From Paenibacillus_D sp047238105 (GTDB taxonomy: Bacteria > Bacillota > Bacilli > Paenibacillales > Paenibacillaceae): a stretch of 64,000 bases of DNA. Shown in pieces: positions 8,407 to 15,801 of this stretch (within the stretch, counting starts at the first letter, position 1; each line of letters opens with the position of its first letter). The notes beneath the pieces were generated by a model. The model did not search any database and had not been told where the DNA came from. It was given only the letters and a program-made list of their open reading frames with translations. Position numbers and translations under genes: made by a program. Location of the stretch: positions 1,674,001 through 1,738,000 of the forward strand of contig NZ_JBDFMD010000001.1 in NCBI RefSeq assembly GCF_047238105.1, given 5' to 3'.

Positions 8407-10019
8407 TATTTTAGTTGAATAGCAGCAACGTCAATATCGGTCGGCTGTCCATTAAACGAGTAATGCGCTATTCTTTGGCTATTATACAAGGCCAGTTCTT
8501 TTGTATAGGAGAGAGGAATAAGAATGGCCTGGTCGTTGATTTCGTTTAAAACAAGATCATAAATCTCCTGAATCTGATCTTCATCTGTGCTGACATTAAG
8601 CGCATCTATGATCTCGTTGCCGTTCTCTACGAGCGCCAGCGCCTGGGCCGCAGGATAACCATGTCTGTAATCGGGCTTCATATTTGTCATCGATGTGTGG
8701 GGATCCCAGGCAGAGCCGTAAGTTTCATAAAAAGCGAGGTCAAAATCGGCCTTTGCGAACTCAGCGTGAAAAGTCATTTTTTCCATCCCCTTTGGCTTGA
8801 TGTCCATACCAAGTTCTTTCCATTGCGCCGAGATTGCCAAGAGCAAATCATCGATCATGACATCTCCTTTCATATACAGAATCTCACCTGCCAATCGCTT
8901 GCCGTCTTTTTCCCTGAAGCCGTCGCCATCCGTATCCACCCAGCCAGCGTCTTCTAAAATCAATTTGGCTTGATCTATATCGTATTCATGGGGAACAAGT
9001 TTCACGTCGCTGTAAGGCATAGCGGGATCGAAAATACTGTCGGCCTTCGTTTCAATTCCCGTAAATATACTTTGTACAACCCCCTCTTTGTCGATGGCGC
9101 GGCTGGCTGCCAGTCGTACATTCCGATCATCGAAAGGCGCTTTGGACACATTAAATGCAAGATAGCGCGTGTTGCTGGCTATCCCTTCTGAAATCTGCGC
9201 TCCGTAGCCCGATTTTTTCATTTCATTAAAACGATCATAGGACATATGCCGTGTTCCTACGAGCATGTCTACTTCTCCATTGCGCAAAGCCAGCAGCTTG
9301 GTATCGTTATCCGGAATCACCTTCACATGAAAGCGTTCGACCTCGGGCTCCTCGCCCCAATAATGCGGATTTTTAACAAAGGTGTACGTCGTCCCGTCCG
9401 TTTCCCCCTCATACATGTAAGGACCCGTTCCGAACGTGGCTGTTCTGAGCGCATCCCCCGGAGAGCCGTCCGCATTGAATGCACTGGGGGCTACCATCGC
9501 CATCGGGTTCATCAGTGTAAAATCCTTTAGCGCTCCATAATAAGGGGCTGTAATATGCACTTCAACCGTATGGGAATCGATGACTACAATCTGGTCCAGG
9601 AGTGTAGACACCGTTCCCAAGCCTCCATTCATGGGACCGAGATTGGCCGGGATCACCTCCAGATTTCGTTTAACCGCGTCCGCATCGAATGGCGATCCAT
9701 CGGAGAACTTCACCTGTTCTCTTAAATAAAATGTATAAACTAAGCCGTCCTCCGATATCTCCCATGACTTTGCAAGACCGGGAATGATATTTCCATCCTT
9801 ATAACGGACAAGCGTTTCATAAAAATTAACCATGTAAAACTGTGGACCGTAATTGGCATTTACCGTTAGCGTTTCAATCGGGTAAAAACCTCCGGCAAAA
9901 TCCCAGCTTTCCGTTAATGTAATCTCACCCTCCGTTTGTTCGGTATTTGTCTGTAAGCAAGCAGTTAAAACAAATAGCAATAACGCTATTACAACGAGAG
10001 CATCAATCTTTTTTCTCAT
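8406..10019 (-). CDS. NikA/CntA-like substrate-binding lipoprotein of a nickel/opine-type ABC importer
   Basis: A 537-residue lipoprotein: signal MRKKIDALVVIALLLFVLTAC with a lipobox Cys near residue 21. The body is an SBP family 5 fold with features close to NikA, including FYETLVRY, IPGLAKSWEISEDG, VKFSDGSPFDADAVK, FGTGPY and NPHYWGEEPEVERF. Relatives bind Ni(II) complexes, metallophores such as staphylopine, or peptides, so the exact ligand is unknown. It is the last gene of a five-gene operon running from 13403, and a terminator follows. A Fur-like box at the operon head argues for a metal-complex ligand. Confidence 0.85.
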   Translation of the reverse strand: MRKKIDALVVIALLLFVLTACLQTNTEQTEGEITLTESWDFAGGFYPIETLTVNANYGPQFYMVNFYETLVRYKDGNIIPGLAKSWEISEDGLVYTFYLREQVKFSDGSPFDADAVKRNLEVIPANLGPMNGGLGTVSTLLDQIVVIDSHTVEVHITAPYYGALKDFTLMNPMAMVAPSAFNADGSPGDALRTATFGTGPYMYEGETDGTTYTFVKNPHYWGEEPEVERFHVKVIPDNDTKLLALRNGEVDMLVGTRHMSYDRFNEMKKSGYGAQISEGIASNTRYLAFNVSKAPFDDRNVRLAASRAIDKEGVVQSIFTGIETKADSIFDPAMPYSDVKLVPHEYDIDQAKLILEDAGWVDTDGDGFREKDGKRLAGEILYMKGDVMIDDLLLAISAQWKELGMDIKPKGMEKMTFHAEFAKADFDLAFYETYGSAWDPHTSMTNMKPDYRHGYPAAQALALVENGNEIIDALNVSTDEDQIQEIYDLVLNEINDQAILIPLSYTKELALYNSQRIAHYSFNGQPTDIDVAAIQLK

Positions 10020-10040
10020 GGGAATCTCTCCTTAACACTG

Positions 10041-10856
10041 TTAAAGGGTTGCAGCCATCCGATATTGTTGGTTCCGGTATTCAGGCGACTTCGGAGGAAG
10101 CGACTCTATCATCTTCCTCGAATACTCATGTTTAAAATCATCATAAGAAGCAGCATGTTCAATCCGTTCAACGATAGATCCATCTTTCATCACAAAGATG
10201 TGATCCGCCATATAGATCGCTACATCGATATCGTGGGTAATAAACAGGAACGCTCCTATTCCGTCATTTTTTAGCTGGAGAATCAAGTCGAGAATTTGCT
10301 TTCGGACCGTCACATCCAGTCCGCTAACGGATTCGTCAAAAACAATAAACTTTGGGGATATGCTCATTGCGCGAGCAATGCAAACCCTCTTCAATTGACC
10401 GCCGCTCAACTCATGCGGAAGGCGGCTAAGCTGATCAACGGTTAAGCAAACTTTGTCGGCCAGTGCCAGAATTTTTTGGCGCTCGCTTTGTTTGTCCATC
10501 TTCTTCAAACACCGGATCGGCTCGGCAATCGAATCAAATACCGGAAGTCTGGGATCGAGTGAGCTCTGTGCATTTTGCAACACCATCTGGAGCACTGCCC
10601 TTTTCATGCGAAGTTCTCCTGGACGCAGCAAAGCGATATTACTCCCATCCAGACATACCTCGCCGCGTGTCGGTCGCTCGATCCCCAGCATCAGACGGGC
10701 CAAGGTGCTTTTTCCGCTTCCGCTTTCGCCTACAAGGGCGTAACTGGTTTGATGATCCAACGAAAGCGATACTGGTTTCACCGCATCGACAGTCAGTTTA
10801 TTTCCTCGCTTATCCTTTGCCTGATATTGCTTGGATACCTGCTTTAGCTCAATCAC
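10041..10856 (-). CDS. NikE/OppF-like ATPase of the nik-type importer
   Basis: A 271-residue cytoplasmic ATPase that, with its partner at 10853, energises uptake. Visible motifs are Walker A (GESGSGKSTLARL), Q-loop region (QMVLQNAQSSLDP), signature LSGGQLKRVCIARA and Walker B (KFIVFDESVSGLD). The phrase QNAQSSLDPR is typical of the OppF/NikE side. The start overlaps the previous stop by four bases. Base composition is more AT-rich than the ABC pairs to the left, suggesting a different origin. Confidence 0.88.
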   Translation of the reverse strand: MIELKQVSKQYQAKDKRGNKLTVDAVKPVSLSLDHQTSYALVGESGSGKSTLARLMLGIERPTRGEVCLDGSNIALLRPGELRMKRAVLQMVLQNAQSSLDPRLPVFDSIAEPIRCLKKMDKQSERQKILALADKVCLTVDQLSRLPHELSGGQLKRVCIARAMSISPKFIVFDESVSGLDVTVRKQILDLILQLKNDGIGAFLFITHDIDVAIYMADHIFVMKDGSIVERIEHAASYDDFKHEYSRKMIESLPPKSPEYRNQQYRMAATL

Positions 10857-11644
10857 AGCCCTGCTCCTTTCATTAGCCTGGCTCCCAGCAGTTCTTTGGT
10901 GTATGCTTCCCGAGGTGATGCGAAGAGTTTGAAGACAGCCCCGCGTTCAATGATCTCCCCACTTTTCATAACCACCATATCATCCGCAAGCTTCGCGGCC
11001 ACGCCCAAGTCATGAGTAACCAAAAGAAGCGCAATCCCCTTTTTCTTCAATTGATCGAGTTCCTCAAGTACAATGCTTTGGTTTTTCACGTCCAAAGCCG
11101 TGGTCGCTTCATCCGCTATAAGGATCTCCGGCTTGTGAATCAAGGCTACTGCGATCATGATTCTTTGCAGCATTCCTCCACTTAATGTGTAAGAATAACT
11201 GTTCATTAATTGTTCGCAGCGCGGCAAATTCATTTGCTCCAGTGCTTGAATACCAATCTCATACGCTTCTTTTTTGCCGATTTGTCGATGAGCTCTTATC
11301 GACTCTATGATTTGCGCACCAATTTTGATTGTCGGATTGAAGGCGGTCATCGGATGTTGAACAATCATCGCCATTTTGCTTCCGCATAACGAACGCATTT
11401 CTTTTTCTTTAAGGGTTAGCAGCCCCACCTCCCTATACCGGATGCTCCCGGAAACTTCGAATTTCTTCCTATTTAATAACCGCATAAGCGCCTTGCAGAT
11501 CATCGTCTTTCCGCTTCCGCTTTCCCCTACAAGAGCTAATGCCTTTCCTTGGCGAAGCGTAAAATCTACATGTTTGACAATCAGACGGCTGGGCTGCTCC
11601 TTAAGTCCGACACAAAGATTTTTCACTTCCAACAAACCATTCAT
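10853..11644 (-). CDS. NikD/OppD-like ATPase of the nik-type importer
   Basis: A 263-residue ATPase. Walker A is GESGSGKTMICKAL; the Q-loop region reads IVQHPMTAFNPTIKIG, characteristic of OppD/NikD. The signature is LSGGMLQRIMIAVAL, and Walker B is ILIADEATTALD followed by VTHDLGVAA. It overlaps both neighbours by four bases (ATGA), so the operon is translationally coupled. The C-terminal Cys-containing [4Fe-4S] extension of many OppD proteins is absent, as usual for short NikD forms. Confidence 0.88.
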   Translation of the reverse strand: MNGLLEVKNLCVGLKEQPSRLIVKHVDFTLRQGKALALVGESGSGKTMICKALMRLLNRKKFEVSGSIRYREVGLLTLKEKEMRSLCGSKMAMIVQHPMTAFNPTIKIGAQIIESIRAHRQIGKKEAYEIGIQALEQMNLPRCEQLMNSYSYTLSGGMLQRIMIAVALIHKPEILIADEATTALDVKNQSIVLEELDQLKKKGIALLLVTHDLGVAAKLADDMVVMKSGEIIERGAVFKLFASPREAYTKELLGARLMKGAGL

Positions 11645-12465
11645 TCGCTCACCTCCTCCGGAGAAATGATGTCTCTAAGCGCCTCTCCGAATAAATTGAA
11701 GCCCGCTGCCGTTAACAGAATACAAAGGCCAGGGTAAAGGACAAATGTCGGATGAGAATAAAAACTCGCCCTGGCTTCGTTCAACATCGCTCCCCATTCC
11801 GGCGTGCCGGATTCAAAGCCTAATCCTAAAAATGAAAACCCGGATATCATGATGATCATGGAAGCCATTCCCGTGCTTAAGTACACCAGAAATTGAGGAA
11901 ACAGATTAGGAATGAGGTGTCGAAATATAATTCTTCTGTAATTGCACCCGGCTATAATGCATGCAAGAATGTAGTCCTTGCTTTTTTCCAGACATGCATA
12001 GCTCCACACCACTTTGGCATACCAAGCCCACAGAGAGAACATCACGGCAACAACAATGCTGGGTATTCCTTGTCCTAGCGCCCCGACAAGAGACAATACA
12101 ATTACCAGCGATGGAAAAGCCATAAATAGATCACAGATGATCAGAAAAGCCCGTTCCAGGCGCCCGCCTAAATAAGCGGCTGACGTTCCCAGTATTAATC
12201 CAATGCCGCCAAGCGCCATCAGGTTCGGTACGGCGATGCCAAGTGAGTAGCTCGCCCCAAGGAGCAGCCTCGATAACACGCAACGGCCCAGTTGATCCGT
12301 ACCGAGAGGGTATTGCGCATTTGCGGATAAGAATCGGTTCAAGATATCAATTTTGTGCGGGTCATTTGGTACAATCAGTGGAGCAGTTGCAGCAACCAGA
12401 CTTACCAATGCGATCATTACAAGTCCTGCCAGCGCCTGCTTGTTGTTAACAATTTTTATAATCAT
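11641..12465 (-). CDS. NikC/DppC-like permease of the nik-type importer
   Basis: A 274-residue inner-membrane permease. It begins with a TM segment (LAGLVMIALVSLVAATAPLIV), then NRFLSANAQYPLGTDQLGRCVLSRLLLGA, a hallmark of DppC/NikC N-termini. About five more TM segments follow, with an EAA-like loop (AGCNYRRIIFRHLIPNL) contacting the ATPases. Overlaps of four bases at both ends show tight coupling with the permease upstream and the ATPase downstream. Confidence 0.88.
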   Translation of the reverse strand: MIIKIVNNKQALAGLVMIALVSLVAATAPLIVPNDPHKIDILNRFLSANAQYPLGTDQLGRCVLSRLLLGASYSLGIAVPNLMALGGIGLILGTSAAYLGGRLERAFLIICDLFMAFPSLVIVLSLVGALGQGIPSIVVAVMFSLWAWYAKVVWSYACLEKSKDYILACIIAGCNYRRIIFRHLIPNLFPQFLVYLSTGMASMIIMISGFSFLGLGFESGTPEWGAMLNEARASFYSHPTFVLYPGLCILLTAAGFNLFGEALRDIISPEEVSE

Positions 12466-13403
12466 AAAGCTCCTTCCCCCTTATCCATCATCCTGGGGCT
12501 GAGCCGCCAATTGAGGATATCCGCAAGCACTCTGCCAAAAACAAAAATAAGTGCGATGACCAATACACAACCATTGATCGTTGGCAAGTCCCGAGCCATA
12601 ATCGCGTCAATCAAATGCATACCGACGCCCTTCAAGGAAAAAATGCTTTCCACGATGGCACTTCCCGCAATCATGTGACCCATGTATTGACCAAACAACA
12701 TGATGAGCGGCGGCAGAGAATTCCTTGTCACGTGAACCCATACAATCCTTCCGTTGCTCAGTCCCCTTGCTTTCGCATAAGCAACATAATCCTTATTCAG
12801 ATTGGAAAGCAGTGTCGCGCGAAATAAGCGAATGGATATCGAAGCAACCGGAACAGCTAGAACGAGAGAAGGAAGAATAAGACTCATAAGATTGTCGTAG
12901 TCCACAACCTTCACAATTGGAAAGGTTACAGCGAACAAAAGAAGTACCAAGAATCCCAGCCAGAAGTTGGGCAGTGAAGCACCCAATATCGTTGCTATTC
13001 TAACAACGTGGTCAAACCAACTATTTTTTCGCAAGGCAGTGATAAGGCCAACAGGAATGGTAAAGACCACCACCCACAATAGGGACATGCCAACAAGTTG
13101 CATGGTTATAGGCAGCTTCTGGCCAATATCTGATGCGACTGTATTTTTTGTCTGTAAAGAAACCCCTAAATCCCCACGCAAACTGCTGCCTAACCATTGT
13201 ATATATTGCTGGTATAACGGCTGATCCAGCCCCATTTCCGTGCGAATCTGGACAATTTGTTCTTCCGAGGGATGCAAAAATAGATTTCGTGCATAAGCTT
13301 CAGCGGGATCAACAATTGAAATATTGGCCATTAGAAACGAAAGTGCCGTCACCCCCAAAAGAGTAATGATCAGGCCTATGCACCTTTTTAAGAAGCCCAC
13401 CAT
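12462..13403 (-). CDS. NikB/DppB-like permease of the nik-type importer
   Basis: A permease of about 313 residues and first gene of the operon. It starts MVGFLKRCIGLIITLLGVTALSFLM, the usual DppB/NikB first helix, followed by the periplasmic-type loop and about five further helices, with loop AKARGLSNGRIVWVHVTRNSLPP as the EAA-type contact. The ATG at 13403 is chosen because AGGAAAGGG precedes it; a longer frame to 13445 would run through the Fur-like box at 13430-13444. That box and a degenerate MarR-type palindrome (13498-13510) lie upstream. Confidence 0.88.
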   Translation of the reverse strand: MVGFLKRCIGLIITLLGVTALSFLMANISIVDPAEAYARNLFLHPSEEQIVQIRTEMGLDQPLYQQYIQWLGSSLRGDLGVSLQTKNTVASDIGQKLPITMQLVGMSLLWVVVFTIPVGLITALRKNSWFDHVVRIATILGASLPNFWLGFLVLLLFAVTFPIVKVVDYDNLMSLILPSLVLAVPVASISIRLFRATLLSNLNKDYVAYAKARGLSNGRIVWVHVTRNSLPPLIMLFGQYMGHMIAGSAIVESIFSLKGVGMHLIDAIMARDLPTINGCVLVIALIFVFGRVLADILNWRLSPRMMDKGEGAL

Positions 13404-13429
13404 GAAATCTGTTCCCTTTCCTATGAAGA

Positions 13430-13444
13430 AGATAATCATTCTCA
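13430..13444 (-). promoter_or_regulatory. Fur-like box before the nik-type operon
   Basis: Minus-strand TGAGAATGATTATCT matches the 7-1-7 Fur consensus TGATAATNATTATCA at 12 of 14 defined bases. It lies 27 bp upstream of the permease start at 13403, where binding would block expression. It matches Fur better than the PerR or Zur variants by eye. Confidence 0.6.
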
Positions 13445-13461
13445 ATTACAAATATTTTTTA

Positions 13462-13483
13462 ATTCCATCATGTTTGATGGAAT
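13462..13483. promoter_or_regulatory. Perfect 9-bp inverted repeat between marR and the nik-type operon
   Basis: ATTCCATCA and TGATGGAAT flank a TGTT loop. No T-run follows on either strand, so it is more likely an operator or RNA stem than a standard terminator. Confidence 0.4.
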
Positions 13484-13497
13484 CTGACTTTAAAGTA

Positions 13498-13510
13498 TTA
13501 AGTTGCTATA
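13498..13510. promoter_or_regulatory. Degenerate MarR-type box
   Basis: TTAAGTTGCTATA matches the palindrome TATAGCTGCTATA at 10 of 13 positions; only the right half is well kept. It is positioned upstream of the nik-type operon, just past the marR stop. Confidence 0.3.
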
Positions 13511-13528
13511 GGCGTTGCTTAAAAAAAA

Positions 13529-13999
13529 TTATTTTTTCGTCACTTCCTGTAGTTTATGTTCTATTCGGCTAAAAAACTGTTTTAAGAAACGAACTTGTTC
13601 TACACTTCCCTCGTCGAGTGCCGAACAAAATAATTCATCAAACTCCTCGTGAAACTTCAAATGATTAAGATGCGTAATTTCTCCATCTGGAGTTAGCTTC
13701 AATAAAAAACGCGATTGATTACGTGCATCACGTTCTTTTTTGATAAGCCCTTTCTTTTCAAGTTTCATTAATATTTGCGAAACAGCTCCGATCGTCACAC
13801 CAAGCAAATCCGCCAAACCCGACACATGAATCCCTTCATGGTCATGGATCGCGGATACGATATGAATTTCTGCATAATAAATCTGCTTTCCATCCTTCGT
13901 TTTTAAGAGATGCGTCGTTTTCTCATAATCCATATACGCGTAAACGGCACCCAAAAATGCATCACTTAGTTCTTGCTTTTTCCATTCACCTGCATTCAT
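13529..13999 (-). CDS. MarR-family transcriptional regulator
   Basis: About 156 residues with the MarR winged-helix layout: YYAEIHIVSAIHDHEGIHVSGLADLLGVTIGAVSQ is the helix-turn-helix with helices near residues 45-85, then MKLEKKGLIKKERDARNQSRFLLKLTPDG forms the wing. The flanking helices would dimerise. The ATG at 13999 follows AAGGTGG; upstream in-frame starts lack a site. It probably represses itself and the neighbouring transport operons, because variants of one palindrome sit at 4642, 8340, 13498, 14067 and 14173. The effector is unknown. Confidence 0.85.
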   Translation of the reverse strand: MNAGEWKKQELSDAFLGAVYAYMDYEKTTHLLKTKDGKQIYYAEIHIVSAIHDHEGIHVSGLADLLGVTIGAVSQILMKLEKKGLIKKERDARNQSRFLLKLTPDGEITHLNHLKFHEEFDELFCSALDEGSVEQVRFLKQFFSRIEHKLQEVTKK

Positions 14000-14066
14000 C
14001 TCCGTCACCACCTTATAAACAAATAGCAATCTAATTTAAAGCGCAGTGAATTAAGCGCTAAAAGCC

Positions 14067-14079
14067 TTTAGCTGCTATA
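14067..14079. promoter_or_regulatory. Putative MarR operator, copy 3 (marR promoter)
   Basis: TTTAGCTGCTATA differs from the ABC-pair palindrome at one base. It lies 68 bp upstream of the marR start, next to an AT-rich promoter-like stretch, suiting autoregulation. Confidence 0.5.
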
Positions 14080-14172
14080 ATGTTATAATAAAAAATTTTT
14101 CTTGAATCGATACTGATTATCTTGTTCTTATCAAGACGTTGCAAACTTTATGGACCTTTCATCAAACAAGTA

Positions 14173-14185
14173 TATAGCACCTATA
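14173..14185. promoter_or_regulatory. Putative MarR operator, copy 4
   Basis: TATAGCACCTATA keeps both outer arms of the palindrome with two central changes. It lies in the 307-bp gap between marR and the sigma-like gene, and could act on either. Confidence 0.4.
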
Positions 14186-14306
14186 TACCTTGTGTCAAGC
14201 AATACGCTTTTTCATTGATCATGTTTTTTTATGCTTTCCAAAATTCAACAAAAAGTTGCTTTTTCCGTTGCATCCTCCCAATTACATAGTGAAAGGGGGT
14301 GAAATT

Positions 14307-14699
14307 ATGAACAGGGATCTCAAAAATCGTAAAGCTATTGAAAAAGGATTCAGCAGCTATGCAAGTACTACTTTACGCCATGCAAGTCGCGACTTTTTCA
14401 AAAAATTATGTATGGAAAATGATCGTTTCAGGCCATTTGATGAAGCTGACTTCCAGATCAATGTTGCCTTTAAATTCTGTGAAAGTCCTTTCATCATTCT
14501 CGAACAAAACATTGCACTTCTACAGGCAATGAATGATCTTGAGTCGTCAGAAAGAGAACTTCTTCATCTAAAGTATTTTCAAGACAAAACCGACGAGGAT
14601 ATAGCCCGTGTCTTTGGTGTCACCAGACAAGCTATTACCAAGTCAAAAAAAAAATTGTTGTTCAAACTTAAAAAGCATTACCAATCTTCCATTACTTAA
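14307..14699 (+). CDS. Tn916 Orf7-like sigma-70 family protein
   Basis: About 130 residues. The C-terminal half is a sigma region 4-type helix-turn-helix: LESSERELLHLKYF, then DKTDEDIARVFGVTRQAITKSKKKLL. The N-terminal half lacks a recognisable region 2. Small sigma-like proteins of this sort are typical of Tn916-family integrative elements, and the next genes match that order (Orf8-like, excisionase, integrase). The start at 14307 follows AAAGGGGGTGA. Codon use is AT-rich and unlike the core genes. It may instead be a general HTH regulator. Confidence 0.75.
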   Translation: MNRDLKNRKAIEKGFSSYASTTLRHASRDFFKKLCMENDRFRPFDEADFQINVAFKFCESPFIILEQNIALLQAMNDLESSERELLHLKYFQDKTDEDIARVFGVTRQAITKSKKKLLFKLKKHYQSSIT

Positions 14700-14715
14700 A
14701 ATAAATAATCGAAGT

Positions 14716-14755
14716 CCTCCTTAGTTAATGTCATTCACAAAAACAACTAAGGAGG
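14716..14755 (+). promoter_or_regulatory. Hairpin masking the ribosome site of the Orf8-like gene
   Basis: CCTCCTTAGTT (14716-14726) is the exact complement of AACTAAGGAGG (14745-14755), and the second arm is the Shine-Dalgarno of the gene starting at 14765. Folding would block initiation, so translation control is likely. No terminal T-run follows. Confidence 0.55.
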
Positions 14756-14764
14756 GATTATATA

Positions 14765-15004
14765 ATGCGCGATGTCATGGAGTTAATCCAGTTGGCTCAA
14801 AAAGGCGACCACGAAGCGGAAATCGAATTGATTAATCGTTACGAACCGCTTATCAATAAATATGCTCGATACAATGGCATCATTAACGAAGACTGCAAAC
14901 AACAGATGGTTCTTGAGTTTATTATGGCAATTAGGCGCTTTGATCTTTCTCGTTACAACTATAAAAAAGAAGAAGGTTTTAAAAAGCAACCATCAATCGA
15001 CTAA
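14765..15004 (+). CDS. Tn916 Orf8-like helix-turn-helix protein
   Basis: 79 residues, MRDVMELIQLAQKGDHEAE at the start, then INRYEPLINKYARY and EDCKQQMVLEFIMAIRRFD. The pattern of small helices with KGD(x)EA and EDCKQ resembles the short Orf8-type regulatory protein of Tn916-like elements, which has a sigma region 2-like fold. AAGGAGGG precedes the start but is sequestered in a hairpin. The last 15 residues look loosely conserved, so a changed C-terminus is possible. Confidence 0.65.
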   Translation: MRDVMELIQLAQKGDHEAEIELINRYEPLINKYARYNGIINEDCKQQMVLEFIMAIRRFDLSRYNYKKEEGFKKQPSID

Positions 15005-15453
15005 CTTATTTCAACTCAATGGTTGCCTTTCAATTCAAAAATCATCAATTAATAAGTGAGCAGATAATACTTTTTCTCCTTAGCATCGCTGATCTACTCA
15101 AATCGACTCACCCTGTACCATGACAATTACATATTCCTGTTACGAGTACGTTCTTCCTGTGGCTGTTAAAAATACAATAGCGACACAGCGAAAGCGCCAT
15201 GACAGTTTATTTTCGTTATAAACTTGAGCGATCAACTTTTGGCTGGAATCATCTTGTGGTGAGGTGAATCGCGATGATCTACAGGAAGAGATAATGATAC
15301 TTCTGCCTGGCCAGCGTCACTGCATTGGGGGCAGCCCGCTCGGATGAGGGGGAGCTTTGTAAATGAAGTTATGTGTGGGCTAACCACCTGCAACTTGAAA
15401 CAGGTTTTTTTTCGTATACATAATCTTCTTTTCTATGAAAGGAGACATGTGAC
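15005..15453. other. Non-coding stretch between Orf8-like and excisionase genes
   Basis: 449 bp with no convincing reading frame. It holds a weak hairpin with an eight-T run (15386-15412) just before the excisionase gene, possibly an attenuator. In Tn916 relatives this zone also lacks a long gene. Confidence 0.5.
15386..15412 (+). terminator. Weak terminator/attenuator before the excisionase gene
   Basis: ACCTG (15386-15390) and CAGGT (15401-15405) form a five-pair stem followed by eight T. The short stem makes this tentative. Confidence 0.35.
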
Positions 15454-15726
15454 ATGCATGACCAGTCTGACGTTCCATATGAGTCAGCACTCATTTTTTA
15501 TTCGCACATGTTTCAAGATTATCCGGACGTAGTCAATGTCGTTCAGATGTGTGAAATGCTCGGTGGAATCAGCATTAAAACTGGATACAAGCTCTTACAA
15601 GCTAATAAAATCAATCACTTCAAAATAGGCAGAGCGTATAAAATCCCCAAAGCCACCATTATTGCTTATCTCCACAGCATAATGACTCATCAACCGACTC
15701 CTCACTGCGACGCTTTAGTGCATTGA
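15454..15726 (+). CDS. xis: Excisionase-type DNA-binding protein
   Basis: 90 residues. The middle reads VVNVVQMCEMLGGISIKTGYKLLQ and then INHFKIGRAYKIPKATIIAYL, the MerR-like winged-helix pattern of Xis and DNA-binding excisionase family proteins. It would bind the attachment-site arms and direct the neighbouring integrase towards excision. Start ATG at 15454 follows AAAGGAG. It sits 75 bp before the integrase gene, the usual xis-int order. Confidence 0.8.
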   Translation: MHDQSDVPYESALIFYSHMFQDYPDVVNVVQMCEMLGGISIKTGYKLLQANKINHFKIGRAYKIPKATIIAYLHSIMTHQPTPHCDALVH

Positions 15727-15801
15727 ATCATTAATTTTGCTATGGTATATTTAAAGTGTCAATGGTGGGATCGGTGTTGCTAACCAAGGAGGAAATGAAT
15801 C

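Noticed and set aside
15344..15532. Small frame before the excisionase gene
   Set aside because: No ribosome site and overlaps the excisionase start in another frame.
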